Of a stretch of 6,838 bases of DNA, positions 1-6,404 are shown piece after piece (the stretch's first letter is position 1; each line of letters starts with the position of its first letter). The notes under the pieces are model-generated. The model was not told the origin of the DNA, made no database searches, and worked only from the letters and a program-made list of their open reading frames with translations. A program made the translations under genes and the position numbers. Location: assembly GCA_964577965.1 (NCBI GenBank), contig CAZOAT010000112.1, forward strand, positions 1-6,838, in the 5' to 3' direction. This stretch comes from DASUUI01 sp964577965. GTDB taxonomy: Bacteria > Gemmatimonadota > Gemmatimonadetes > Gemmatimonadales > Gemmatimonadaceae.

Positions 1-588
1 CCACAGCCCCGCACCCAGCCGCGCGCGGCTCCGCAGCCAGCCGCGCCAAAGCCGGCCGCACCGAAGGTCGGAACCGTGAGCTCAGGCGCTCGCATGGTTC
101 TGGCCTCCGACAGCCGCGTCTGCACCAACACGCATCAGGTCGGTGATCGCTTCGTGGCAACACTGCGCGACGGCGTCTTCGGAAGCAACGGGGCGGTGAT
201 CCCCGCGGGATCGAAGGCAGAGGTCGAGGTCACCGCCCTCAAGCGCAGCGAGAACGTGAACGACGAGATTGTCATCGGGCTCGTCGTGCGATCCGTTACC
301 GTGAACGGAACCCGCTACGTTGCGCACGCCGAGACAAAGGAGTTCGCGCTCGAGAAGGTGCGGGCCTCCAATGACGCCAAGAAGGTTGTTGGCGGCGCCG
401 TCGTGGGAGCCGTGGTAGGACAGGTCATCGGGCGCGACACACGCTCCACGGTGATCGGCGCCGCCACCGGCGCGGCGGCAGGCACTGCCGCCGCGGTAGC
501 GACGGCGAACCACGAGGGCTGCGTGCCAGAAAGCGGTCGGATCGAGGTGGTTCTCACCTCGCCGCTGACGATCGACCTCGCTTCCTGA
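1..588 (+). CDS. Glycine-zipper envelope protein, 5' end outside window
   Basis: The reading frame is open from the first base to a TGA at 586-588 and gives 195 visible residues, so the true start lies upstream. A GTG at 76 is possible, but the preceding codons encode a Pro/Ala/Lys-rich stretch (visible residues 1-22) that looks like a linker after an unseen signal or anchor. Residues 26-120 look like a compact beta-rich domain (an IPAGSKAEVEV segment, then a VRSVTVNGTRYV segment). Residues 130-165 form a run of small residues with repeated GxxxG spacing (GGAVVGAVVGQVIGR, then GAATGAAAGTAA), the hallmark of glycine-zipper segments that pack in or against membranes. Two cysteines (41 and 174) flank the zipper and could form a disulfide. 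The family is usually annotated as glycine zipper 2TM or YMGG-like; a periplasmic or outer-membrane location is inferred. The specific role is unknown. Confidence 0.8.
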   Translation, partial: PQPRTQPRAAPQPAAPKPAAPKVGTVSSGARMVLASDSRVCTNTHQVGDRFVATLRDGVFGSNGAVIPAGSKAEVEVTALKRSENVNDEIVIGLVVRSVTVNGTRYVAHAETKEFALEKVRASNDAKKVVGGAVVGAVVGQVIGRDTRSTVIGAATGAAAGTAAAVATANHEGCVPESGRIEVVLTSPLTIDLAS

Positions 589-600
589 GACGACTGGACA

Positions 601-634
601 GGCGTCCGTCCGCCGATGTTGGCGGGCGGGCGTC
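601..634 (+). terminator. Candidate hairpin terminator after the glycine-zipper gene
   Basis: Bases 601-614 pair with 621-634 to make a 14 bp GC-rich stem with a 6-base loop (GATGTT), starting 12 bases after the stop codon. Three of the pairs (602/633, 605/630, 609/626) are G-U wobbles when read as + strand RNA; on the − strand the same positions become A-C mismatches. The stem is therefore much better in + strand RNA, which is what a terminator for the upstream gene would need. No U-tract follows, so it is not a canonical intrinsic terminator; it may instead protect the mRNA 3' end. Confidence 0.5.
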
Positions 635-642
635 GGCTCGCC

Positions 643-1521
643 TCAACTCTTGCGCGCGATGATCTCCACCATCGCGGGGGCCCACAGAAACGCCGCGTCG
701 TCGCGCGATCGCTCATCCCACATCGCCTCGAACGCCTGTTGCTCCTCCAGCGAAAGCAACCCGCGCTCGACAAGGCGCGGCAAGTAGTTATGGAAGAAGG
801 TGCCCGGCCACGCCCACAACGGCTCACCGGCTCGCGCCACTCGCTGCACCGGCAATATTTTCTCCACTCGCAGCCCATGACTGCGCATCAAAGCAGGAAG
901 CCGCAGCCCGATCTGCGTGTCGCCCCCCGACTGCCGGAAGCTCTCCAGAGTGGCCGCGACGACCCGGTCGAACGCCTCGCTCGCTGGTGACAGGCGGATC
1001 GCCTCCCAGCTCACGTAATCCTGCACGGCGAACACACCGCCGGGCCTCAGCGCGCGCACCACTCCCTCGATCACCGCACTGGGATTCTTCACGAACAGGA
1101 GTACCCATCGCGCGTAGGCAGCGTCCACGCTCGACGCCTCCACCCTGATCTCCTGCGCATCCATGAGCTTTGCGCTGACGTGCCGGATGCCCAGCAGCTC
1201 GGTGCGCTGGCGGAGCACCCCGATGTACCGTGACGACTCATCCAGCGCTATGACGTGGCCGGCGGGTCCCACCAACGACGCCAGATCCAGAGACGTGAAT
1301 CCCGGGCCGCTACCTACGTCCAGCACTCTGCTGCCCGGCCCGATCCCGGCGCGCTCCCAGCACGCGAACGCCTGAGCGCTCCAGAGGCGATGCTGCAGGC
1401 CGAGGCGCTCCAGCTCGGCGTCATGCGTACCGAGCACGTACTCGGCGTCATCCGTGGAGCGCGTGCCCGGAACGGGGAATCCATGCCCGTGAGGGCTGGA
1501 TAGGTCTGAATTGTTGCTCAC
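643..1521 (-). CDS. Class I SAM-dependent methyltransferase
   Basis: This 292-residue protein has a Rossmann-fold methyltransferase core. Residues 66-74 read VLDVGSGPG, the glycine-rich SAM-binding motif I. An acidic residue at the end of the second strand (D94 in ALDES) is placed to bind the ribose hydroxyls. D121 (in LMDAQE) sits where the adenine-contacting acidic residue is usually found. A motif around 132-144 (VDAAYARWVLLFV) and the LRPGG turn at 158-162 complete the pattern. The preceding ELERLGLQHRLW segment (37-47) is common in a broad, mostly uncharacterised group of these enzymes. The C-terminal 110 residues probably form the substrate cap, so the substrate cannot be named. The start is GTG, with GGAA 8 bases upstream as a weak ribosome site; no ATG or GTG precedes it in frame before a TGA. 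It is convergent with the gene to its left and divergent from the one to its right. Confidence 0.88.
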   Translation of the reverse strand: MSNNSDLSSPHGHGFPVPGTRSTDDAEYVLGTHDAELERLGLQHRLWSAQAFACWERAGIGPGSRVLDVGSGPGFTSLDLASLVGPAGHVIALDESSRYIGVLRQRTELLGIRHVSAKLMDAQEIRVEASSVDAAYARWVLLFVKNPSAVIEGVVRALRPGGVFAVQDYVSWEAIRLSPASEAFDRVVAATLESFRQSGGDTQIGLRLPALMRSHGLRVEKILPVQRVARAGEPLWAWPGTFFHNYLPRLVERGLLSLEEQQAFEAMWDERSRDDAAFLWAPAMVEIIARKS

Positions 1522-1791
1522 AGAATGGTTTCCGTGCTGGTTCGCCAGGACGACGCAAGCTAGGCCGGTGGTGCCAACCCGTGCAACGGTAGCGGCGAGC
1601 TCGTGTTCGTGGCGCCGCGGAACGCATCAACCTATCATTCGCCCTGCGGTTTGGCGTGGCGATGAGCTCCGATCCCGCGCTGCACTCTGACGCTGCACTG
1701 CTCTGATCCGACACCGCACCATGCGTGGCATTGAGCTCTGATCCCACGCGCCGCCCTCACCGGCATACTTCCAACTGTCGTCCCAGTCCCC
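1522..1791. other. Divergent intergenic region, 270 bp
   Basis: This gap separates the starts of the methyltransferase and the three-helix membrane protein, so both promoters should lie here. I found no convincing -35/-10 pair on either strand. The right half carries the direct-repeat cluster listed separately. Short open frames crossing the gap on the − strand show no ribosome site or recognisable protein and are not called as genes. Confidence 0.6.
1654..1749. repeat. Three imperfect direct repeats at 34-35 bp spacing
   Basis: The core GCTCYGATCC occurs at 1666-1675, 1700-1709 and 1735-1744, on the same strand, with start-to-start distances of 34 and 35 bp. The outer copies extend to 27 bp (1654-1680 and 1723-1749) and agree at 23 of 27 positions. 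A nine-base unit, CGCTGCACT, is also duplicated at 1678-1686 and 1691-1699. The last core ends 47 bp before the ATG at 1792. It could be a set of regulator sites for the downstream membrane protein or a fragment of a dispersed intergenic repeat; the sequence alone does not decide. Confidence 0.6.
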
Positions 1792-2514
1792 ATGAGTGTT
1801 CCTGCCCTCAGAGTCGCAGGCTTCTGGCCTCGCCTCCGGGCTGCCCTCGGCCTTCTGCTCGCCAGCGGTCGCGCCGGCCTGCTCGGAGCGCTTGCCACGT
1901 TGGCAGCGGGGCTGGCACTCAACTGGTTCTTCGTTCTCTGGACGTTCCGACTCGCTGGCCTGGCCGACGGTTCGCTGCTGCTGCGCGCTACCGGTCAGGT
2001 CGTGATCGTTCTGCTGTTCGGCATACTGGCGCCCATCGGGTATCTCGTGCTCGCCAAGCAGGTCGGCGCGCAGGCGGCCGCCCGCAAACTGTACGGTCAC
2101 CATCGCGAGGAGATCATCCACTGGGTTTCGAACGCGGCCCGTGAGAGTGCAGCCACCGCGGCAGCGAAGGCGGCAAACGCGAACGAAACCAGTGTGGCAG
2201 ACAGTTTACCCGACTCACCCAAACGAGTGGTCCGCTCGTTCTCCCAGAGGCTGGCATCGGCGCCACGCCCGGTAGCGGCAGTCGTACGGCTGCTGCTGAG
2301 GCGCAGTCCACTGGCCGCACTCCTGCCGTCGCTCGGTGCCCTCGCCCCCGCCGTGGGCGGCTCGGATAGCCGATCACTTCCGTCCGCGGTGGTAGTGCAG
2401 ATGGACGCGCTGGTCGCTGGCACGCTGACGACGGCCCGCCGAACGTTTCGGCAGGTGATCGCAGTCAACGCGGTTGTGATCGGGATTCTCGTGCTTGCCA
2501 TCCTGCTACGCTGA
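1792..2514 (+). CDS. Membrane protein of unknown function, three predicted helices
   Basis: I do not recognise this 240-residue protein. It has three strongly hydrophobic stretches: about 29-53, 66-88 and 222-239, the last ending one residue before the C-terminus. The roughly 130-residue region between the second and third helices is rich in Ala and Arg/Lys (an alanine-rich helix near 115-131, then basic patches near 144-153 and 165-171). By the positive-inside rule this puts the N-terminus and the long loop in the cytoplasm and the C-terminus just outside the inner membrane. No catalytic motif is visible. The ATG at 1792 is the only ATG or GTG between the in-frame TGA at 1732 and the first helix, but no Shine-Dalgarno sequence precedes it, so translation may be leaderless or depend on weak signals. 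It is divergent from the methyltransferase and convergent with the kinase, 85 bp away. Confidence 0.78.
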   Translation: MSVPALRVAGFWPRLRAALGLLLASGRAGLLGALATLAAGLALNWFFVLWTFRLAGLADGSLLLRATGQVVIVLLFGILAPIGYLVLAKQVGAQAAARKLYGHHREEIIHWVSNAARESAATAAAKAANANETSVADSLPDSPKRVVRSFSQRLASAPRPVAAVVRLLLRRSPLAALLPSLGALAPAVGGSDSRSLPSAVVVQMDALVAGTLTTARRTFRQVIAVNAVVIGILVLAILLR

Positions 2515-2599
2515 GAGGCAAGTCGACGTCTGACTCGTCGATGGATCCGTGGCCGCGCTCGGGCCGAACTGCCAGAGGCGATTGCGCTCGCGCGTGGTG
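2515..2599. other. Convergent gap between membrane protein and kinase
   Basis: These 85 bp lie between two facing stop codons. The only structure I see is a 6 bp stem at 2523-2528/2536-2541 with a 7-base loop, just after the membrane-protein stop. It is short, lacks a U-tract and is only weak evidence for a terminator. Confidence 0.35.
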
Positions 2600-4750
2600 C
2601 TACAGCTTCTGCCGCAGCGCCTTGAACCGCGGCTCGTCTCGCAGCGAGTTCAGGTCGGAATCGTTGTCCAGCCATTCCCTGTGGCCGAACCCGTTGGCAA
2701 CCGCCCGTTCCAGTGAGGCGAACGCCTCATCCTTCAATCCGCCCAGTGCATAAACACAGCCGACGTTGTAGAGCACCCCGGAGTCATCGGGATCCATGGC
2801 CATGGCGCGGCCCGCCCAATCCAGCGCGCGTTCGCGCTCGCCCAGCTGCATGAGAGCCCCGGCTCCCAGGTAGAGAGCGCGCGCGTCGTCGGGATTGAGC
2901 TCGAGATGCTTCTCCGCCACTCGCAATCCGTGGCGGAGCGCCTCGTCGGCTTCATGCTCCCGTCCCAGCGACCTGAGGGGGTTGTTCATCAGCAACAGCG
3001 CCTGATAGTCCTCCGGGCGTACTCGATGCGCGTCGGCAAAATGGCGGACGGAGTCCTCCAACCTGCCCTCCTGAAGGCAGGCCCGAGCGTACAGATAGTG
3101 CGCCTCGTACAGTTTTGGGTTGAGCTGCAGCGCGGTGTCGAACTCGGCGCGCGCCTCATCATACTTCCTGCTGAGCGTCAGCGCGAAGCCGCGCGAGGCG
3201 TGCGCCTCCGCAAGGTCTGGGTCCAGCTCCAGCGCCCGTCGACTGGCGGAGTCCGCCCCCTCGAGATTCGCCTTGCTCCCATCCCAGAGCATGTAGAGGA
3301 AGGAGCAGCAGTCGGCCACGCCGGTGTACGCAAGGGCATAGCTTGCATCGACCTCGATGGCGCGCTCGAACATGCGGCGCGCGAACTGGATGCCGGTGCG
3401 CCGGATCTGGTGAGAGTACTGCCGGCCGCGCAGATAGAAATCGTACGCCTCGACGTTGTCCGTGCGAGGCTTCTCGATCGCGCGCTTCTCGTCATCGCTC
3501 AGTACCACGCGCAGCGCCCGGACGATGTTGTCGGCGATCTCATCCTGAATCGCGAACACATCCTCCAGCTGCTTATCGTACCGTGCCGACCAGAGATGGA
3601 ACCCGTCCGCAACGCTGACGAGCTGAGCGGTCACCCGGAGCCGGTTGCCAGCCTTGCGTACGCTCCCCTCGAGTACTGTTGCTACCTTCAGCGTGCGTCC
3701 AATCTCACCCATGTCGCCGCTCTTGCCCTTAAAGGCGAACGACGAGGTGCGCGACGCCACGCGAAGCGCCTGGATCTTGCTCAGCGCGTTAATGATCTCT
3801 TCCGCAATCCCATCGGTGAAGTACTCGTTATCCGGATCGTTGCTCATGTTCACGAACGGGAGCACAGCGATTGACTTGCCGCCACCCGACGGCATCCCGG
3901 GAGGTGTGGAAACGTCGAGCGGGCGGGAGATCGCCTGAGCGAAATGCGTAGGCGTGTCGAATCGGCCAGCCGGCACTTTCGCCATCGCCCGACAGACGGC
4001 GTCCTCCAGCCAATCCGGCACCTCGCCGCGCTGGTCGCGCAGGGAAGGAACCGGTTCGGTGAACAGCTTGGCGAACACCGCCTGCATGGTGGGCCCGACG
4101 AACGGTGCTGACCCGGTGATCAACTCGTAAAGCATCGCGCCCAGGGAATAGATGTCGCTTCTGCCGTCGATGTCGGTTTCACCGGCAGCCTGCTCGGGGC
4201 TCATGTATGCGGGCGTGCCAATCGACACGCCGGTCTGCGTAAGGCTGTCCGAGACGGCGGCGTTGACAGCCTTGGCGATGCCGAAGTCGGTCACCATAGC
4301 CTCCCCATCCTGCAGCATCACGTTCTCCGGCTTGATGTCGCGATGGACGACCTGCTGCCGGTGCGCGTAGTCGAGCGCGGCGGCCACCGCCCTCGCGATT
4401 CGCACGGCATCCACGAGAGGGAGTGGCCCTTCGCGCTGCAGCCGCTGCCGCAGCGACTCCCCATCGATGAACGGCATCACATAGAAGAGCACGTCCTCGG
4501 CCTGTCCCGAATCATACAGTGGTACGATGTGCGGATGCTGGAGACGGGCAGCGATCTGAATCTCACGGAGGAATCGCTCGGGACCCAGACTGGCGGCCAG
4601 ATGCGGGTGCAGCACTTTCAGCGCAACGGAGCGGCCGTGCCTTAGGTCGCGGGCAAGATAGACGGTCGCCATGCCACCACGCCCAACTTCGCGCTCGAGG
4701 CTGTATCGTCCGGTGACCGAGGTGCGAAGCTGACTGAGTGTATCGGGCAT
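2600..4750 (-). CDS. Serine/threonine protein kinase with TolB-like region and TPRs
   Basis: This is a 716-residue fusion. The kinase domain (about 14-274) is complete: glycine loop GRGGMATV at 23-30, ATP lysine K45 (VALK), helix-C E63, catalytic HRD at 136-138 with K140 and N143, DFG at 155-157 and SPE, replacing APE, at 184-186. The Arg before the catalytic Asp makes it an RD kinase, usually switched on by activation-loop autophosphorylation; Thr/Ser residues lie between 169 and 179. Residues 293-414 match the TolB-like region often fused to such kinases (start SIAVLPFVNMSNDP). Residues about 436-714 are tetratricopeptide repeats for protein binding. The linker (275-292) is Pro/Gly/Ser-rich with no transmembrane helix, so a cytoplasmic enzyme is predicted. 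Substrates are unknown. I chose the ATG at 4750 because family members usually begin like MPDTLSQLRTSVTGRY; an in-frame ATG at 4798 would add 16 Arg/Pro/Ala-rich residues. Neither start has a clear ribosome site. Confidence 0.93.
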   Translation of the reverse strand: MPDTLSQLRTSVTGRYSLEREVGRGGMATVYLARDLRHGRSVALKVLHPHLAASLGPERFLREIQIAARLQHPHIVPLYDSGQAEDVLFYVMPFIDGESLRQRLQREGPLPLVDAVRIARAVAAALDYAHRQQVVHRDIKPENVMLQDGEAMVTDFGIAKAVNAAVSDSLTQTGVSIGTPAYMSPEQAAGETDIDGRSDIYSLGAMLYELITGSAPFVGPTMQAVFAKLFTEPVPSLRDQRGEVPDWLEDAVCRAMAKVPAGRFDTPTHFAQAISRPLDVSTPPGMPSGGGKSIAVLPFVNMSNDPDNEYFTDGIAEEIINALSKIQALRVASRTSSFAFKGKSGDMGEIGRTLKVATVLEGSVRKAGNRLRVTAQLVSVADGFHLWSARYDKQLEDVFAIQDEIADNIVRALRVVLSDDEKRAIEKPRTDNVEAYDFYLRGRQYSHQIRRTGIQFARRMFERAIEVDASYALAYTGVADCCSFLYMLWDGSKANLEGADSASRRALELDPDLAEAHASRGFALTLSRKYDEARAEFDTALQLNPKLYEAHYLYARACLQEGRLEDSVRHFADAHRVRPEDYQALLLMNNPLRSLGREHEADEALRHGLRVAEKHLELNPDDARALYLGAGALMQLGERERALDWAGRAMAMDPDDSGVLYNVGCVYALGGLKDEAFASLERAVANGFGHREWLDNDSDLNSLRDEPRFKALRQKL

Positions 4751-5447
4751 GACTGAACGTGAGGGTCGCGCGGCTTCGGGCGGAGCGCTTCTCCGCATGC
4801 GCGTTAAAGATGCGGTCGGTGCGCGCCCACCGATAGAGGAACGGCGGTCGTTCGTTGGGATCGCGGGCGTACTCGTCGCAGTGCGGCCCTCCTGCTGACG
4901 ATCACGCTGACCCCTGCAGTCACGGAAGTGGCGCCGGACGCATTTACTGTCGGTCCGCCCTGAAGCCCCGGAAATACCATGTCCGACTCGTGCGGTCAGC
5001 GCCCCAGCACCGACCGAGCGCGCCTCAAGAAAGTGACGAACGTGGGAGGCTCCGCCGGCGTCACGGTACTTCGCGAGCTTCGGGTTCGCGCGTACGGCGC
5101 CACGACGCGCCAGACGACGTGAGGAGATCCGCCGAGTTCCGGCAGCTTTGCCCGACGTCGGCGACAGTGATGGTACGAGCTCCAGGACAGGCCGAGAACA
5201 CGCGCCAGATGTAGCCGCCGGCCGCCATCAGCGTACGCCGGGCAGACACCGGCTCCGCGGTAGCGCTGCCCCGCGTTTTCCTCCACGCGATGGCCGTCCG
5301 CCTTCGAGTCGCCGAGTGATACGAACGCCGCCGTTTCTCCGAGATGATTATCAGGAGTACGCGAAGGCGAGAGCCGCTGTTTCCCTCCGAGTCAGCTGGG
5401 CAAGGCTCTCCGAACTGTTTCAGTACCCAAGGTCTAGGAGCGTTCTC
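4751..5447. other. Long divergent gap with no supportable gene
   Basis: About 700 bp separate the kinase and secreted-protein starts. No frame here combines a start, a ribosome site and a recognisable protein. Three stretches look protein-like in isolation: a − strand frame near 4790-4875 (contains EYARDPNERPPFLYRW), a − strand frame near 5220-5390 (contains FVSLGDSKADGHRVEEN) and a shifted − strand frame near 5061-5249 (contains GGYIWRVFSACPGARTITV). They lie in different frames, lack coherent starts and may be chance in high-GC DNA or eroded genes. Promoters for both flanking genes should lie here, but I cannot place them. Confidence 0.5.
5437..5440 (+). promoter_or_regulatory. Shine-Dalgarno site that fixes the secreted-protein start
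   Basis: GGAG at 5437-5440 lies 7 bases before the ATG at 5448, an ideal distance. Together with the signal peptide that follows, it picks this start over the more distant in-frame ATG at 5148. Confidence 0.75.
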
Positions 5448-6314
5448 ATGCGAGGCTCGATGTGCTGGACACTGCCGCTACTCTCATTTCTGATTGGCTT
5501 TTCAGCGCCGCGCCACACACAGGCGCAGCACAGGGAAGCCATCCCACGCACGATCCGCTTCACCATCACGGGAGTAGCTCTCAATGGCGGCGCCAGCGTG
5601 ACGAACCAGCGGGGGATCAGCTACCGCATCACCTTTACCGGAGCAGCGACGGCGCAATACCGGATCAGAGTCGGCCAGATGCCCGACGCAACACAGCCAT
5701 GGGGGTCCGCGCTGGCCAGTCCTATCGAGGGACAGGTCTGGCTCACAGGTGACGAGGGACCGAAGAAGGTGTACGTCCAGATGCGACAGAGCGCATCCTC
5801 CCAACCCATCGTCGCGAGCGGGGACATCACGCTGCGCTGGCCGCGTAAGGACTACGCTATACTGAACGAACGCGGTGTATACGTCCAGACACCACTCGAG
5901 AGCTTCCTGATGGCCGCCAGGAAGGAAGGGTTCGGGTTCTCCGCGCGAAAGGTCAGTTCCACGGGAGATGCATGCTACGGCCCACAACACGGATTCATGA
6001 CAGCGACGAGCGGACTCGCCGGACTGTTTCTCGAGATCGTGTGCGAGTTTCGCGTGCTGACAGGCAAGCGACTGCAACCGGGCTGGACCATGAAGGAGAT
6101 GAGGGTCGAACCTGTTGGCTCGCCAGCCGGCGCTACCTGCCAGATCGTCTCGGCCAAGTGGAACACCGACGATCCGGCGGTGACGATCCGTGTCAGGCAC
6201 CCAGCCGGCCAGCTCGCACCAGGCGATAGCTATACATACTGTAAGATCACGCGACTCGTGCTCAATGGCCCCGACAGCCCGCACCACCAGTACATGGACT
6301 CGGTGCGCCCATGA
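5448..6314 (+). CDS. Secreted beta-rich protein of unknown function
   Basis: Starting at the ATG at 5448 gives 288 residues. The frame is open back to 5148, but the extra 100 residues are Arg/Pro/Ser-rich and would bury the signal peptide inside the protein. Residues 1-26 are a Sec signal peptide: Arg at 2, hydrophobic core about 7-20 and a likely signal peptidase I site after TQA (24-26). There is no usable lipobox. The mature part alternates short beta-like segments (RTIRFTITGVAL, GISYRITFTG, KKVYVQMR, DITLRW) in its first half. The C-terminal part, about 218-275, is again beta-like. Mature cysteines at 176, 199, 231 and 265 could form two disulfides, fitting a periplasmic or extracellular place. 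I recognise no enzyme motif or named family. It stands alone, divergent from the kinase and convergent with the cytochrome gene. Confidence 0.8.
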   Translation: MRGSMCWTLPLLSFLIGFSAPRHTQAQHREAIPRTIRFTITGVALNGGASVTNQRGISYRITFTGAATAQYRIRVGQMPDATQPWGSALASPIEGQVWLTGDEGPKKVYVQMRQSASSQPIVASGDITLRWPRKDYAILNERGVYVQTPLESFLMAARKEGFGFSARKVSSTGDACYGPQHGFMTATSGLAGLFLEIVCEFRVLTGKRLQPGWTMKEMRVEPVGSPAGATCQIVSAKWNTDDPAVTIRVRHPAGQLAPGDSYTYCKITRLVLNGPDSPHHQYMDSVRP

Positions 6315-6352
6315 CCTTCGCTGTTAGCTGTCGAACACCGTCACTTTGGTTT

Positions 6353-6399
6353 TTTGCCCCGATACACCTGGCGCCGGTGGGCCGCTGTACCGGGGCAAA
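6353..6399. repeat. Perfect 9 bp inverted repeat in a convergent gap
   Basis: TTTGCCCCG at 6353-6361 is the exact reverse complement of CGGGGCAAA at 6391-6399. After one mismatch, four more pairs follow inward (6363-6366 with 6386-6389), and a self-complementary GGCGCC lies in the loop. It sits between the stop codons of the secreted protein (6314) and the cytochrome gene (6405), where a shared terminator would be expected. A T-run (6350-6355) overlaps the left arm, but no U-tract follows the stem on either strand, so it is not a classical intrinsic terminator. Confidence 0.5.
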
Positions 6400-6404
6400 C
6401 ACCT

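Noticed and set aside
1448..1747. − strand open frame over the methyltransferase start and the repeat region
   Set aside because: Its repetitive peptide pattern (GSELNATH, GSELIATP) simply reflects the direct DNA repeats; it has no ribosome site and overlaps the methyltransferase in another frame.
1621..1750. Possible integron attC recombination site
   Set aside because: The GTT/AAC core triplets do not match the attC core consensus and the region lacks the required palindromic arms; the repeats are direct, not inverted.
2906..3874. 322-residue + strand open frame
   Set aside because: It lies wholly antisense to the well-supported kinase-TPR gene and has no domain; it is a shadow of high-GC coding DNA.
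4841..4963. + strand frame reading like a signal peptide (RRSAALLLTITLTPAVTEVA)
   Set aside because: It has no ATG, GTG or TTG start in frame and stops after a few more residues.
4808..4981. Short − strand open frame of 57 codons beginning with ATG at 4980
   Set aside because: No ribosome site, no recognisable protein, and it is short enough to occur by chance at this GC content.
4996..5286. 96-residue − strand open frame starting at GTG
   Set aside because: A GGAGG lies just inside the frame, not upstream. The translation turns Arg-rich and incoherent after about 30 residues and shows no domain.
5502..6287. 261-residue − strand open frame
   Set aside because: It is antisense to the secreted protein, which has a signal peptide and a Shine-Dalgarno site; the antisense translation is not protein-like.
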